From Clostridia bacterium (GTDB taxonomy: Bacteria > Bacillota > Clostridia > Christensenellales > Borkfalkiaceae), in assembly GCA_017473605.1 (NCBI GenBank), contig JAFUKM010000006.1, positions 62,001 through 126,000 of the forward strand: a stretch of 64,000 nt of DNA, written 5' to 3'. The notes under the pieces are model-generated. The model was not told where the DNA came from, made no database searches, and worked only from the letters and a program-made list of their open reading frames with translations. Below are positions 15,824 to 23,667 of this stretch, one piece after another (within the stretch, counting starts at the first letter, position 1; every line of letters begins with the position of its first letter). The translations under genes were made by a program, and so were the position numbers.

Positions 15824-17420
15824 CATTTTCACGAGAATAGGAGCCGCGTTTGTATGCGCCGTCATTTTTTGCGTAATGACGGTAAAAATGCTTGGCGCGA
15901 TGCAGCAAAGCGGCTATAAAAACAAGACGTTTTTGCATTGGTTGCGCCGCGGCGACAACCTGTTTTTCAATCGTTTGTTCGTGCTTTCGTTAAGCTTGGC
16001 GGTATTTTCGGCAACAACGTCGTTGGCGTTCTCCTTTCTCGAAAAAAAGTGGGCGCTGTTGATTTCCGCAATTCCGTTCTTTCTCTTTTTAGTTGTGTTT
16101 ATTTTGGTGGATTATAAATACGCATTAAAACTTCCCTATAAAATTACGGGAAGATTTAGCAGATTGTTCGTTATATATTTACTTGTCGTATTCGGCGTAA
16201 ATTTAGGCGTTTTGACGTTGCTTTCGTATTTGTCCGGTCTAAACGGTTCTACCCTTTACGGACTCATCGCGTATGCGCCGTTCTCGTTGATGCCCATGCT
16301 GCTTCCGTATCTTTTGTGCCTTACCAATCTCGTATGCGCTCCGTTCGAAACGTTGCGAAACCACGGATACGTAAACCGCGCGCAAAAAATACTCAATCAA
16401 ACGCAAGTGATTCGCGTGGGCATTGTTGGCAGCTTCGGTAAGACTTCGGTAAAAAATATCTTAAAAGAGCTTCTTTCCGTGAAATATAAAGTATTGGAAA
16501 CGCCCGCTTCGTATAATACGCCTATGGGCATAGCGCGTACGGTTGCGAAGGAGGATTTCCCCGAAAAGGAAGTATTCATAGCGGAAATGGGCGCGAAAAA
16601 GGCGGGGGATATTGCGGAACTTTGCGCGCTGGTCAAACCTGATTATGCGATTTTCACGGGCATTTGCGAACAACATATTTCCAGTTTTCAAAGTCTTGAA
16701 AACGTGTTTGCGGAAAAGAGCCGTATCTTGGAAAGCGGCGCGGTAACGGTCTGCGGAGAGAGCTTACAAGAACGAATAACGTCGGCGTTTGGGGAAAACG
16801 TGGAAAACGTGTTGTTTGCGGATTATTCCAACGTAAGCAATTTGGAAATGACGGCGACGGGTACGAAATTCGTTTTGACGTTGGACGGCGAGAACATATC
16901 GGTAAATACCAAGCTCTTGGGCAGGGCGGCTGTGGAAAATATCCTGCTCGCAGCAACGCTTGCCAAGCGTATGGGCTTGACGGGCGAAGAGATAGAACGC
17001 GGACTTTTGGGCGTAGGTCAAATTCCGCACCGCTTGCAGCTTTTGGAAAACAACGGCGTGTACATTTTAGACGACGGGTATAACTGTAATCCGCGCGGCG
17101 CGGTGGAAGCGCTTGCGGCGCTTTGCCGTTTTCAGGGCAGGAAATGTATCGTAACGCCGGGGATAGTGGAATGCGGCGTGCTGGAAGAAAAACTCAACGG
17201 CGATTTGGGCGCAAGGATAGCGGCCTGTCGCTTGGATTATACGATATTGGTAGGCGAAACGCTGGTCGGTTCGGTAAAGAAAGGGTATTTGGATAACGGC
17301 GGCGACGAATCGGCGTTGGTTGTGGCAAAGAGCTTGGACGAGGCGAAAGAACGTCTTGCCGAGTGGATTTGCAACGGGGACGCGGTTTTATTTTTGAACG
17401 ACTTGCCCGACGTATATTAA
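15816..17420 (+). CDS. MurF-like UDP-MurNAc-tripeptide D-Ala-D-Ala ligase with N-terminal membrane domain
   Basis: Mur ligase (534 residues, against about 450 for ordinary MurF). Residues 1-175 hold five hydrophobic segments (about 8-28, 45-70, 72-95, 115-140, 150-172); the ligase proper follows with P-loop GIVGSFGKTS near 203-212, GxxNTPMGIA, EMGAKKAGDI and the MurF-like ILDDGYNCNPRG. The latter and the ddl gene downstream support addition of D-Ala-D-Ala to the peptidoglycan precursor. ATG 15816 has GAGG upstream and overlaps the hydrolase stop. The membrane domain would place the enzyme beside MraY at the membrane; that is inference. A paralogous role next to a normal MurF elsewhere is possible. 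Confidence 0.85.
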   Translation: MIDIFTRIGAAFVCAVIFCVMTVKMLGAMQQSGYKNKTFLHWLRRGDNLFFNRLFVLSLSLAVFSATTSLAFSFLEKKWALLISAIPFFLFLVVFILVDYKYALKLPYKITGRFSRLFVIYLLVVFGVNLGVLTLLSYLSGLNGSTLYGLIAYAPFSLMPMLLPYLLCLTNLVCAPFETLRNHGYVNRAQKILNQTQVIRVGIVGSFGKTSVKNILKELLSVKYKVLETPASYNTPMGIARTVAKEDFPEKEVFIAEMGAKKAGDIAELCALVKPDYAIFTGICEQHISSFQSLENVFAEKSRILESGAVTVCGESLQERITSAFGENVENVLFADYSNVSNLEMTATGTKFVLTLDGENISVNTKLLGRAAVENILLAATLAKRMGLTGEEIERGLLGVGQIPHRLQLLENNGVYILDDGYNCNPRGAVEALAALCRFQGRKCIVTPGIVECGVLEEKLNGDLGARIAACRLDYTILVGETLVGSVKKGYLDNGGDESALVVAKSLDEAKERLAEWICNGDAVLFLNDLPDVY

Positions 17421-17487
17421 GTATATCAGAAGGAAAAAAACGAAAGAAACACCAAAGCGGAGAAAAAGAAAGCGGAGGTGTTTTTTT

Positions 17488-18609
17488 GTGCGGAAAATAG
17501 CGGTGTTTTTCGGTGGAAAATCGTGTGAAAACGAAATTTCCATCTTGACGGGCTTGTTCGTTATGAACGTGTTGGATAGGACGAAGTATGAGATTTTTCC
17601 CGTGTATATCGATACGGACGGGAAAACGTATACGTCACCCTCAATGACGAACATAGACGCGTTTCGGGATAAAGACTGTTCGAGATTTGAACGGATTTTC
17701 TTTGAACAGGGGGGTATGTACGCGTTTAACGAAAAGAAAAAACGGATAAAACGGATAGCCAAACCCGATTGCGCGTTAAATTGCTGTCACGGCGGGTTGG
17801 GGGAAGGAGGCGGCGTTTCCGCATTGGCGGCTTGGAATAATATCCCGCTTGCTTCCCCCGATTTAACGTCGTCGGGGGTGTTTATGGATAAGTGCGCGAC
17901 CAAGCTGTTCCTTCGCGCGCTCAACGTGCCGATAGTCGATTACATCCGCGTCAACGAAGCGGATTACCAAAAACGGGGCGCGTTTTTGTTAAAGAGTATC
18001 GAGAGCCGTTTGAAATATCCCGTCGTCGTCAAGCCCGCGCATTTAGGCTCGTCCATCGGCATAGCGACGGCGGAAAACGAAGAAGAAGCCAAACGTGCGA
18101 TTGAGCAAGCGTTTGCGTTAGACGATAGGGTTATCGTAGAAAAGTTCTTACGGGATAAAAAGGACGTCAATTGCGCGGCGTACTCGATAGACGGCGAAAT
18201 ATACGTTTCGGAAGCGGAAGAATCGTTCGGCGCGGGATTGTACACGTTTGAAGAAAAATATGTAAACCGCGATAGGGAAACGCCGTTATCCCCCAAGACG
18301 GGTGGAATAAAACCGCTCGTGGGGGAATTGCGCGATAAAATCCGCGCGTACACGAAAACGGTGTATAAGCGTATGGATTTGAAAGGTGTGGTGCGTATGG
18401 ATTTTCTTGTCAGCGACGGAAAGGCGTATTTGTGCGAAGTGAACGCCGTACCGGGTTCGCTTGCGTATTATTTGTTTTGCGAACGGATTTCGGACGCAAG
18501 AACGTTTTTCGGGGATTTGATAGAAGACGCGATAAATCGGGGCGCAGCTGCGGACAAAAGCGTACCGACGACAGGAATATTACATACGGTGCGTTGGCGT
18601 AGAAAATAA
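17488..18609 (+). CDS. ddl: D-alanine--D-alanine ligase
   Basis: ATP-grasp ligase (373 residues) supplying the dipeptide for MurF. N-terminal FFGGKSCENEISILTG, ATP-binding VVKPAHLGSSIGI and the C-terminal EVNAVPGSLAYY metal-binding stretch are typical. GTG start preceded by GGAGGTG at 7 bp. A CACC at 17450 could pair with the GGTG of this RBS across a 23-nt loop; suggestive only. It lies 67 bp after the MurF-like gene and ends at a terminator. Confidence 0.94.
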   Translation: MRKIAVFFGGKSCENEISILTGLFVMNVLDRTKYEIFPVYIDTDGKTYTSPSMTNIDAFRDKDCSRFERIFFEQGGMYAFNEKKKRIKRIAKPDCALNCCHGGLGEGGGVSALAAWNNIPLASPDLTSSGVFMDKCATKLFLRALNVPIVDYIRVNEADYQKRGAFLLKSIESRLKYPVVVKPAHLGSSIGIATAENEEEAKRAIEQAFALDDRVIVEKFLRDKKDVNCAAYSIDGEIYVSEAEESFGAGLYTFEEKYVNRDRETPLSPKTGGIKPLVGELRDKIRAYTKTVYKRMDLKGVVRMDFLVSDGKAYLCEVNAVPGSLAYYLFCERISDARTFFGDLIEDAINRGAAADKSVPTTGILHTVRWRRK

Positions 18610-18611
18610 AG

Positions 18612-18638
18612 GAAAACGGGGAAAATTTCCCCGTTTTC
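18612..18638 (+). terminator. terminator after ddl
   Basis: GAAAACGGGG / CCCCGTTTTC 10-bp stem with 7-nt loop. The T-tract is inside the stem. Confidence 0.75.
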
Positions 18639-18640
18639 TA

Positions 18641-18669
18641 TTGACAAAAAAAGGAAATAGATATATAAT
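18641..18669 (+). promoter_or_regulatory. sigma-A promoter of the ROK kinase gene
   Basis: TTGACA (18641-18646), 17 bp, TATAAT (18664-18669), starting three bases after the ddl terminator. Confidence 0.85.
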
Positions 18670-18698
18670 ACAGGTACGATTACGGAGAGAAACGGAAA

Positions 18699-19643
18699 AT
18701 GGAAAAGTATTATATCGGTATCGATTTGGGTGGCACGTTTATCAAAGGCGGCGTCGTGGACAGTCTCGGTAATATTTTATCTTGCGATAAAACGCCGACG
18801 GAAAGCGAAAAAGGCGGGGACAGGGTTGCGACGAATATCGCCACGCTCGCGGAAAAACTCATTGAAAAAACGGGGATATCCAAAACGGAAATCGTCGGGC
18901 TGGGTATAGGCTCTCCGGGAATGATAGACAGTAAAAAAGGGGAAGTGGTTTTTTCGGGTAATTTGCATTGGACGCACTTCCCGATAGCGGAAGAAACGGC
19001 AAAACGGATAGGCTTGCCCGTTAAGCTTGCCAACGACGCAAACGTAGCGGCGCTCGGCGAAACAAAATTCGGTTGCGGTAAGTCTTACGACAATACGATA
19101 TTGGTTACGCTCGGTACGGGCGTAGGCGGCGGCGTCGTTATCGACGGACGGCTTTTTGAAGGCTACCGTTCGGCAGGCGCGGAGCTGGGGCACGCGGTCA
19201 TTATGGCAGGCGGCGAATCTTGCACATGCGGCAGAAAGGGCTGTTTCGAAGCGTACGCTTCGGCAACGGCGCTGATTCGCGATACGAAACGGGCGATGGT
19301 GGCGGATAAAGGAAGTAAGATGTGGGAGATAGGCGGTTTGGACAAGGTGACGGGAAAAACGCCTTTCGATTATTACGAGGTCGACGAATCGGCAAAAACG
19401 GTTGTGGATAATTATATCGCGATGCTCGGAACGGGGCTTACCAATTTGGCAAACGAATTTCGACCCGAAGCGATAATTTTGGGTGGCGGCGTGTGCGCGC
19501 AAGGGGATACGCTCATTAAGCCGTTGCAAGCGTTTTTGGATAAAGAAATTTTTGCGGGAGAGAAAGGCCCGCAGGTCAAGCTGTTGGTGGCAACGCTTGG
19601 CAATAACGCAGGACTTTTGGGCGCGGCGGCGCTTTGGATGTAA
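18699..19643 (+). CDS. ROK-family sugar kinase (probable glucokinase)
   Basis: Phosphorylates a hexose, probably glucose, with ATP. 314 residues. ATP-binding GIDLGGTFIKGG (6-17), the second phosphate loop LGTGVGGGV near 140, and the ROK zinc-binding CTCGRKGCFE near 175-184 are visible. RBS GGAGAG about 10 bp upstream. First gene of a two-gene unit with the dehydrogenase 30 bp downstream. No N-terminal DNA-binding domain, so kinase rather than ROK repressor. Confidence 0.92.
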   Translation: MEKYYIGIDLGGTFIKGGVVDSLGNILSCDKTPTESEKGGDRVATNIATLAEKLIEKTGISKTEIVGLGIGSPGMIDSKKGEVVFSGNLHWTHFPIAEETAKRIGLPVKLANDANVAALGETKFGCGKSYDNTILVTLGTGVGGGVVIDGRLFEGYRSAGAELGHAVIMAGGESCTCGRKGCFEAYASATALIRDTKRAMVADKGSKMWEIGGLDKVTGKTPFDYYEVDESAKTVVDNYIAMLGTGLTNLANEFRPEAIILGGGVCAQGDTLIKPLQAFLDKEIFAGEKGPQVKLLVATLGNNAGLLGAAALWM

Positions 19644-19673
19644 AGAAAATAGGTAATAAAGGAGTAAACGAAT

Positions 19674-20435
19674 ATGATTTCATTAAAAGACAAAGTAGTG
19701 ATTATCACAGGCGGCGGTAGGGGTATCGGTTTCGGGCTTTCTACGGCGTTTGCCAAGGCGGGCGCAAAGCTCGTCATCACGGGTAGAACGGAAAGCACGT
19801 TGCTTTCGGCGAAAGAACAGCTCGAAAGCGCATACGGTTGCGAAGTCCTGACGGTAACGGCGGACGGCGCGGACGAAAACGCGATTAAAAACGTAATTGC
19901 AAAAACGGTAGAACGTTTCGGTAAGATTGACGCGGTGGTCAATAACGCGCAAGCTTCGGCTTCGGGTAAAATGCTTATCGACCATACGAAGGAAGATTTG
20001 GATTTGGCGATTTATTCGGGCATTTACGCAAGCTTCTTCTATATGCGTGAAGCGTTCCCGCACTTAAAGGAAACGAAAGGCTGCGTTATTAACTTTGCCA
20101 GCGGCGCAGGCTTGTTCGGCAGAATCGCGCAGTCGTCTTATGCGGCGGCGAAAGAAGGTATCCGCGGACTTTCGAGAGTGGCGGCAACCGAGTGGGCGCC
20201 TTACGGCGTACGCGTGAACGTAATTTGTCCACTTGCGATGACGGAAGGGTTGAAGAAATTTAAAGAAGAATACCCCGAACGTTACGAACAAACGATAAAG
20301 GGCGTGCCTATGGGGCGTTTTGCAGACCCCGAAAAGGATATCGGCGGAATGTGCGTATTCCTTTGCTCGGACGAAGCGAGTTACGTAACGGGCGAAACGA
20401 TAACCTTACAAGGCGGTAGCGGCTTACGCCCGTAA
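19674..20435 (+). CDS. short-chain dehydrogenase/reductase
   Basis: NAD(P)-dependent oxidoreductase of 253 residues with a complete SDR signature: cofactor loop TGGGRGIG (12-19), NNAQ (90-93, in place of NNAG), catalytic Ser143, Tyr156 and Lys160 in SYAAAKEG, and the PLAMTEG substrate loop. C-terminal VTGETITLQGGSG is typical of the 3-oxoacyl-ACP reductase-like subgroup. Not placed beside fatty-acid genes, so the substrate stays open. Ends at a strong terminator facing tRNA-Ser. Confidence 0.9.
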   Translation: MISLKDKVVIITGGGRGIGFGLSTAFAKAGAKLVITGRTESTLLSAKEQLESAYGCEVLTVTADGADENAIKNVIAKTVERFGKIDAVVNNAQASASGKMLIDHTKEDLDLAIYSGIYASFFYMREAFPHLKETKGCVINFASGAGLFGRIAQSSYAAAKEGIRGLSRVAATEWAPYGVRVNVICPLAMTEGLKKFKEEYPERYEQTIKGVPMGRFADPEKDIGGMCVFLCSDEASYVTGETITLQGGSGLRP

Positions 20436-20471
20436 GCGTGGCAATCGCAACGATAGAACGTAAAAGATGAA

Positions 20472-20501
20472 AAGGATACGCGTTTTGCGTATCCTTTTTT
20501 T
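20472..20501. terminator. bidirectional terminator between dehydrogenase and tRNA-Ser
   Basis: GGATACGC / GCGTATCC with A-rich 5' and T7 3' flanks; on the minus strand the tail is TTTTCATCTTTT. Confidence 0.85.
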
Positions 20502-20503
20502 GT

Positions 20504-20593
20504 TGGCGCAGAGAAGAGGATTCGAACCTCCGGTAAGCTTCCACCTACACACGATTTCCAATCGTGCTCCTTAAACCACTCAGACATCTCTGC
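20504..20593 (-). tRNA. tRNA-Ser (anticodon GGA)
   Basis: 90 nt including an encoded CCA. Acceptor GCAGAGA/TCTCTGC with discriminator G, anticodon loop TTGGAAA, long class II variable arm, and T-arm GGTTCGAATCC. Confidence 0.96.
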
Positions 20594-20619
20594 GTATGCT
20601 TTTTTCAAACAGCTTATTT

Positions 20620-20648
20620 ATATTACTGTATTTTTTAAAAAATTGCAA
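20620..20648 (-). promoter_or_regulatory. possible promoter of tRNA-Ser
   Basis: TTGCAA, 17 bp, TAATAT on the minus strand, ending 26 bp before the mature tRNA. Confidence 0.4.
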
Positions 20649-20693
20649 GCGTTTTTGTCGGGCTTTCAGAAAAATCTTAAAAATATTTTCATA

Positions 20694-20729
20694 AATAAAC
20701 CGCTCGCCGATAAAGACGAGCGGTTTATT
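20694..20729 (-). terminator. terminator of the zinc-ribbon membrane protein gene
   Basis: 13-bp perfect stem AATAAACCGCTCG / CGAGCGGTTTATT with 10-nt loop, just after the stop codon on the minus strand. Confidence 0.8.
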
Positions 20730-20732
20730 GAT

Positions 20733-21287
20733 TCAGTAGTTAATACGGCTGAAAATAGATGTCACGTGCGACATTGTAGAACAAGTAGTGCAACATATTA
20801 TCCCCACAAGCACCACGGTTACTATCGCCTGTACGAGAAATCCGTGTATTGCGCCACGCTTCATTTCGCTTTTTTGTAATACCAATCCGATGATTAATCC
20901 GATGAGTCCGATAAGAAATCCCAAAAGGAAGCCGATGGCATAAGAATCCGTATCCGTATTTTTATTTGGAGCAGGCTCGCTTTGCGGTTGTGTCGGTATA
21001 GGGGAACTGTCCGCTATTTTATTGCATATCGGACAGTAAAACGCGCTCTTTGGAATAATTTTTCCGCAAGATTTACACATTTTTGTTTGCGGTACTTGTT
21101 TTACCGCGTTTGCAGTGGTTTTATTAGTTCCTTGATTGCCGATATACCCCTCGCAATGTTCGCAAAATTTGGCGTTGGGATTTGTTTTCTTTCCGCAATA
21201 AGGACAAACAATCTTCATTTCTTCCGTGCAAGCGTCGCAATATTCTTTGTCGCCTTGCACTTCTTTTCCACATTTTCTACAATACAT
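20733..21287 (-). CDS. zinc-ribbon membrane protein
   Basis: 184 residues with three consecutive zinc ribbons: CRKC-CDAC (3-20), CPYCGKK-CEHC (29-46) and CKSCGK-CPIC (71-88). A Pro/Ser/Asn linker (90-112) leads to two hydrophobic segments (about 116-138 and 150-172), the first Gly-rich as in GLIGLIIGLV. Proteins with this build are common in Firmicutes but functionally uncharacterised. It has a consensus promoter and good RBS (GGAGAAAG), and diverges from a small XRE regulator. Confidence 0.88.
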   Translation of the reverse strand: MYCRKCGKEVQGDKEYCDACTEEMKIVCPYCGKKTNPNAKFCEHCEGYIGNQGTNKTTANAVKQVPQTKMCKSCGKIIPKSAFYCPICNKIADSSPIPTQPQSEPAPNKNTDTDSYAIGFLLGFLIGLIGLIIGLVLQKSEMKRGAIHGFLVQAIVTVVLVGIICCTTCSTMSHVTSIFSRINY

Positions 21288-21315
21288 ACGCTTTCTCCTA
21301 ATGTTTTATATTTAT

Positions 21316-21344
21316 ATTATATTAGGAATTTTTACGATTGTCAA
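21316..21344 (-). promoter_or_regulatory. sigma-A promoter of the zinc-ribbon gene
   Basis: TTGACA (21344-21339), 17 bp, TATAAT (21321-21316), exact consensus. Confidence 0.85.
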
Positions 21345-21350
21345 CAATTT

Positions 21351-21367
21351 TTAGGGATTTTCCCTAA
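21351..21367. promoter_or_regulatory. palindromic operator between divergent genes
   Basis: TTAGGGA-TTT-TCCCTAA, perfect 7-bp arms, 11 bp before the XRE start codon and 7 bp behind the -35 of the zinc-ribbon promoter. A related half-site (TTAGGAATTTT) is at 21322. Likely site of the XRE protein encoded beside it. Confidence 0.5.
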
Positions 21368-21377
21368 TAATATTAAT

Positions 21378-21614
21378 ATGAAAGTATTTCAAGAAAAGCT
21401 GAAAGAGTTAAGAAAAGAAAAAAATTTAATGCAAAAAACGCTTGCGGAGATTTTGCAGACGACGAATAGCAGTATCAGCGATTGGGAGTGTGGAAGAAGT
21501 CAACCCGATTTGGCAACGCTTGCGAAAATGGCGTATTATTTCGACGTGTCCACCGATTATCTTTTGGGATTAGAAGACGAAACGGGCGCTAAAATCAAAC
21601 CGAAACTCGATTAA
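21378..21614 (+). CDS. XRE-family transcriptional regulator
   Basis: 78 residues with a single helix-turn-helix at about 6-60 (LRKEKNLMQKTLAEILQTTNS, recognition helix near SISDWECGRS) and the SinR/phage repressor-type tail YYFDVSTDYLLGLED. Small one-domain regulator, presumably dimeric. The ATG has no Shine-Dalgarno; the preceding 20 bases are A/T plus the palindrome. Longer in-frame extension upstream overlaps the divergent gene and is rejected. May repress itself and the zinc-ribbon gene. Confidence 0.88.
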   Translation: MKVFQEKLKELRKEKNLMQKTLAEILQTTNSSISDWECGRSQPDLATLAKMAYYFDVSTDYLLGLEDETGAKIKPKLD

Positions 21615-21622
21615 GAAAAAAT

Positions 21623-21651
21623 AAAACGCACCCAATAGGGGGTGCGTTTTT
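21623..21651. terminator. bidirectional terminator
   Basis: ACGCACCC / GGGTGCGT stem, A-rich 5' and T5 3' flank, shared by the XRE gene and the convergent DnaD gene. Confidence 0.85.
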
Positions 21652-21654
21652 CGT

Positions 21655-23385
21655 TTATTTTTTGTAGCAATCGCAAGCCTTTCCGTTTTCCAAAAATCCC
21701 GTATCCGAGCATTTCTTACAGGTAAACTGCGGCGACAAATCTTCTTCGTGTATGCCCATTTCCGCCAGCGTTTCGTTTCGCGCGGCAAGCAACGCCTGTT
21801 TTCTTTCCAATAACGCAGGGAGCTTCTTCGGCTCGAATACTTCCGCTTTGGCAAGCGCGATTTCCATTGAAGCAAGTTCGGCGGAAAGTTCCTTAAAGCG
21901 AATATTTTTATTCGCTTTTTGCAATACTTTGTCGGCGTGGGACAAAGCTTTTTCGCGGAGCAAAGCGTAATATCTTTCCCTGTCCGCTTTGGCGTTAATC
22001 GCCTCTACGGCGGGGGTAACGAACGTTTTTCCGCTGTTATAAGCTGTGGAAACCGTCCCGTTTTGGGGGATATCCTTGACGGAGAACACGCCGTCCTTTT
22101 TCCAATCGGCAAGAATTTTGTTCATATAGGGGATAGCGTTTGCGCTGCTTGCGCTGCGCTTTGCCGCTTCCAAAATCATCTCGTCGTTGAACGCCCAATC
22201 TTTCCAAGTGCGTATCATAGACACATTGGTGGCGCTCTTGCGCACGTTTCCGCAAATTTCTCGGATTTGCTCAAACAGTTTCCACTCGGAAGTTCTTTCC
22301 TTCAAAAAGTTCTTCACTTCTTCTTTCGCAACGATACCGTTCGCGAACAGCTTATCCACGATAACGTTCATGCAATCGAAGCTGCCGCGGTCTGTTTTCA
22401 AACAGTACAAAGCGATATCGAGAAGAGAAGAATCTTCATACCCGCAAGCAAACCATTTTTCCACGTACTCGTCAATGTAGGTAGCAGGGTTGCTTACTTT
22501 TACGCCCAATTTTCTCGCAATGCGGAAGGTCAAATTGGCAAGCAATTCTCTTTCGGAAAGATAAGCGTCTATTTCGCCTGTGTCCGTTTTACCCTTTTCG
22601 TAAAGCTCTTCAAGCGTAAAATCGAGCGAAGTCACGCTTCCCCGTTTCGTACGTTTCGCGGCGGCGATAACGCCGTCCTTGGTAAATCCGAGCGTTTCCG
22701 TCCACTTACGATAGAGCGAATAATCGGCTTCGTCGGGCTGCTTTTGGTATCCGCCGAGCGCGGCGAACACTTGGACTAAATCCTTCTCGTGCGCGTTGAA
22801 GTTAGAAAGCTCCCGTTCCACCTGTTCATAGGTCGAACAGCCGTTTTTCAGCAATTTTTTCGCCTTGTTGAAGATGTAAGCGGGGGAAACGGCTTCGCCC
22901 TGTTTATTGATACAGTATTCTACGATAAGAAGGAGCGCCTGTGGCTGAATCGGGTTTTCTTCGAGAAAGCGCATATATTTGAGATAATCGCCAGCGGACA
23001 CGAATTTTCCGACGGTTTGTAATTTTCTTTGCAATTCCTTGTTAAAATCGCCGTATTGTTCATAGCGTACTTTTTTAGGCCGTCCAATCGCAGATTTTAC
23101 GGGCAAATATTGCACCGTGAAAGGGGACCTGGAAATGATTTCCACCAAATCGTAATCTTCCCAAAACGCGAACGCCGCAACGATTTTCTCTTCGGGAGTT
23201 TTCAACACTTCCGCCATTGAAGCGAGCGAGAAATCGGCGTCTGAATTTTTACACAAATACAAACCGTAAAGGTAAACCTTTACGGCAAAGCCGTCCGCTT
23301 CGGGTAAATATTTGGTAATGAACTTGTTTTCCAAGGTTACGAACGAATTTCCGTCGTTGTCTTTGGAGAAAGAGCAAAACGCCAT
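21655..23385 (-). CDS. DnaD-domain replication protein fused to a DnaI-like N-terminal region
   Basis: 576-residue primosome-type protein. After an N-terminal winged-helix-like part (1-130), several DnaD-like helical blocks follow (about 140-185, 225-265, 395-425). Residues 440-560 are a coiled-coil helix pair, ending in CKKCSDTG and CDCYKK: this resembles the helicase-binding, zinc-binding N-terminal region of DnaI/DnaC loaders, but the AAA+ ATPase domain is absent and a terminator follows the stop. Start at 23385 has GGAGG at 6 bp. Presumably recruits DnaB (encoded at 35.2 kb) to DNA. The domain boundaries are read by eye. Confidence 0.82.
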   Translation of the reverse strand: MAFCSFSKDNDGNSFVTLENKFITKYLPEADGFAVKVYLYGLYLCKNSDADFSLASMAEVLKTPEEKIVAAFAFWEDYDLVEIISRSPFTVQYLPVKSAIGRPKKVRYEQYGDFNKELQRKLQTVGKFVSAGDYLKYMRFLEENPIQPQALLLIVEYCINKQGEAVSPAYIFNKAKKLLKNGCSTYEQVERELSNFNAHEKDLVQVFAALGGYQKQPDEADYSLYRKWTETLGFTKDGVIAAAKRTKRGSVTSLDFTLEELYEKGKTDTGEIDAYLSERELLANLTFRIARKLGVKVSNPATYIDEYVEKWFACGYEDSSLLDIALYCLKTDRGSFDCMNVIVDKLFANGIVAKEEVKNFLKERTSEWKLFEQIREICGNVRKSATNVSMIRTWKDWAFNDEMILEAAKRSASSANAIPYMNKILADWKKDGVFSVKDIPQNGTVSTAYNSGKTFVTPAVEAINAKADRERYYALLREKALSHADKVLQKANKNIRFKELSAELASMEIALAKAEVFEPKKLPALLERKQALLAARNETLAEMGIHEEDLSPQFTCKKCSDTGFLENGKACDCYKK

Positions 23386-23506
23386 ATTGCGCCTCCGAAA
23401 TAATCATTAGTAGGTAGAACGTCCCCCGAAAACCTTTCACGTAGTGAAAAAGGGGAAAATGATTGTGTAAATTTGAGAAAATTTTTGTGGATTAGGGGTA
23501 CTTTTC

Positions 23507-23535
23507 TTGATTTCTTCTTATAAATAGTGTATAAT
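23507..23535 (+). promoter_or_regulatory. sigma-A promoter of the sbcDC operon
   Basis: TTGATT (23507-23512), 17 bp, TATAAT (23530-23535). A small leader hairpin (CTACCC / GGGTAG around 23552-23575) follows. Confidence 0.7.
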
Positions 23536-23667
23536 AAACGCGAGTAATTTCTACCCCCAATCGCCAAGGGTAGGAATATTATACCCGTTTTGAACTTCAA
23601 AATCAAGTCGTTTATAACCACTTTTGATAAAAAAGCGAAAAAAAGTAAAAGAGCAAGGGGGAGCGCA

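Noticed and set aside
17447..17487. AAACACC...GGTGTTT as a terminator before ddl
   Set aside because: The loop is 23 nt, the 3' arm is the ddl RBS and the T-run leads directly into the start codon; at most an RBS-masking structure.
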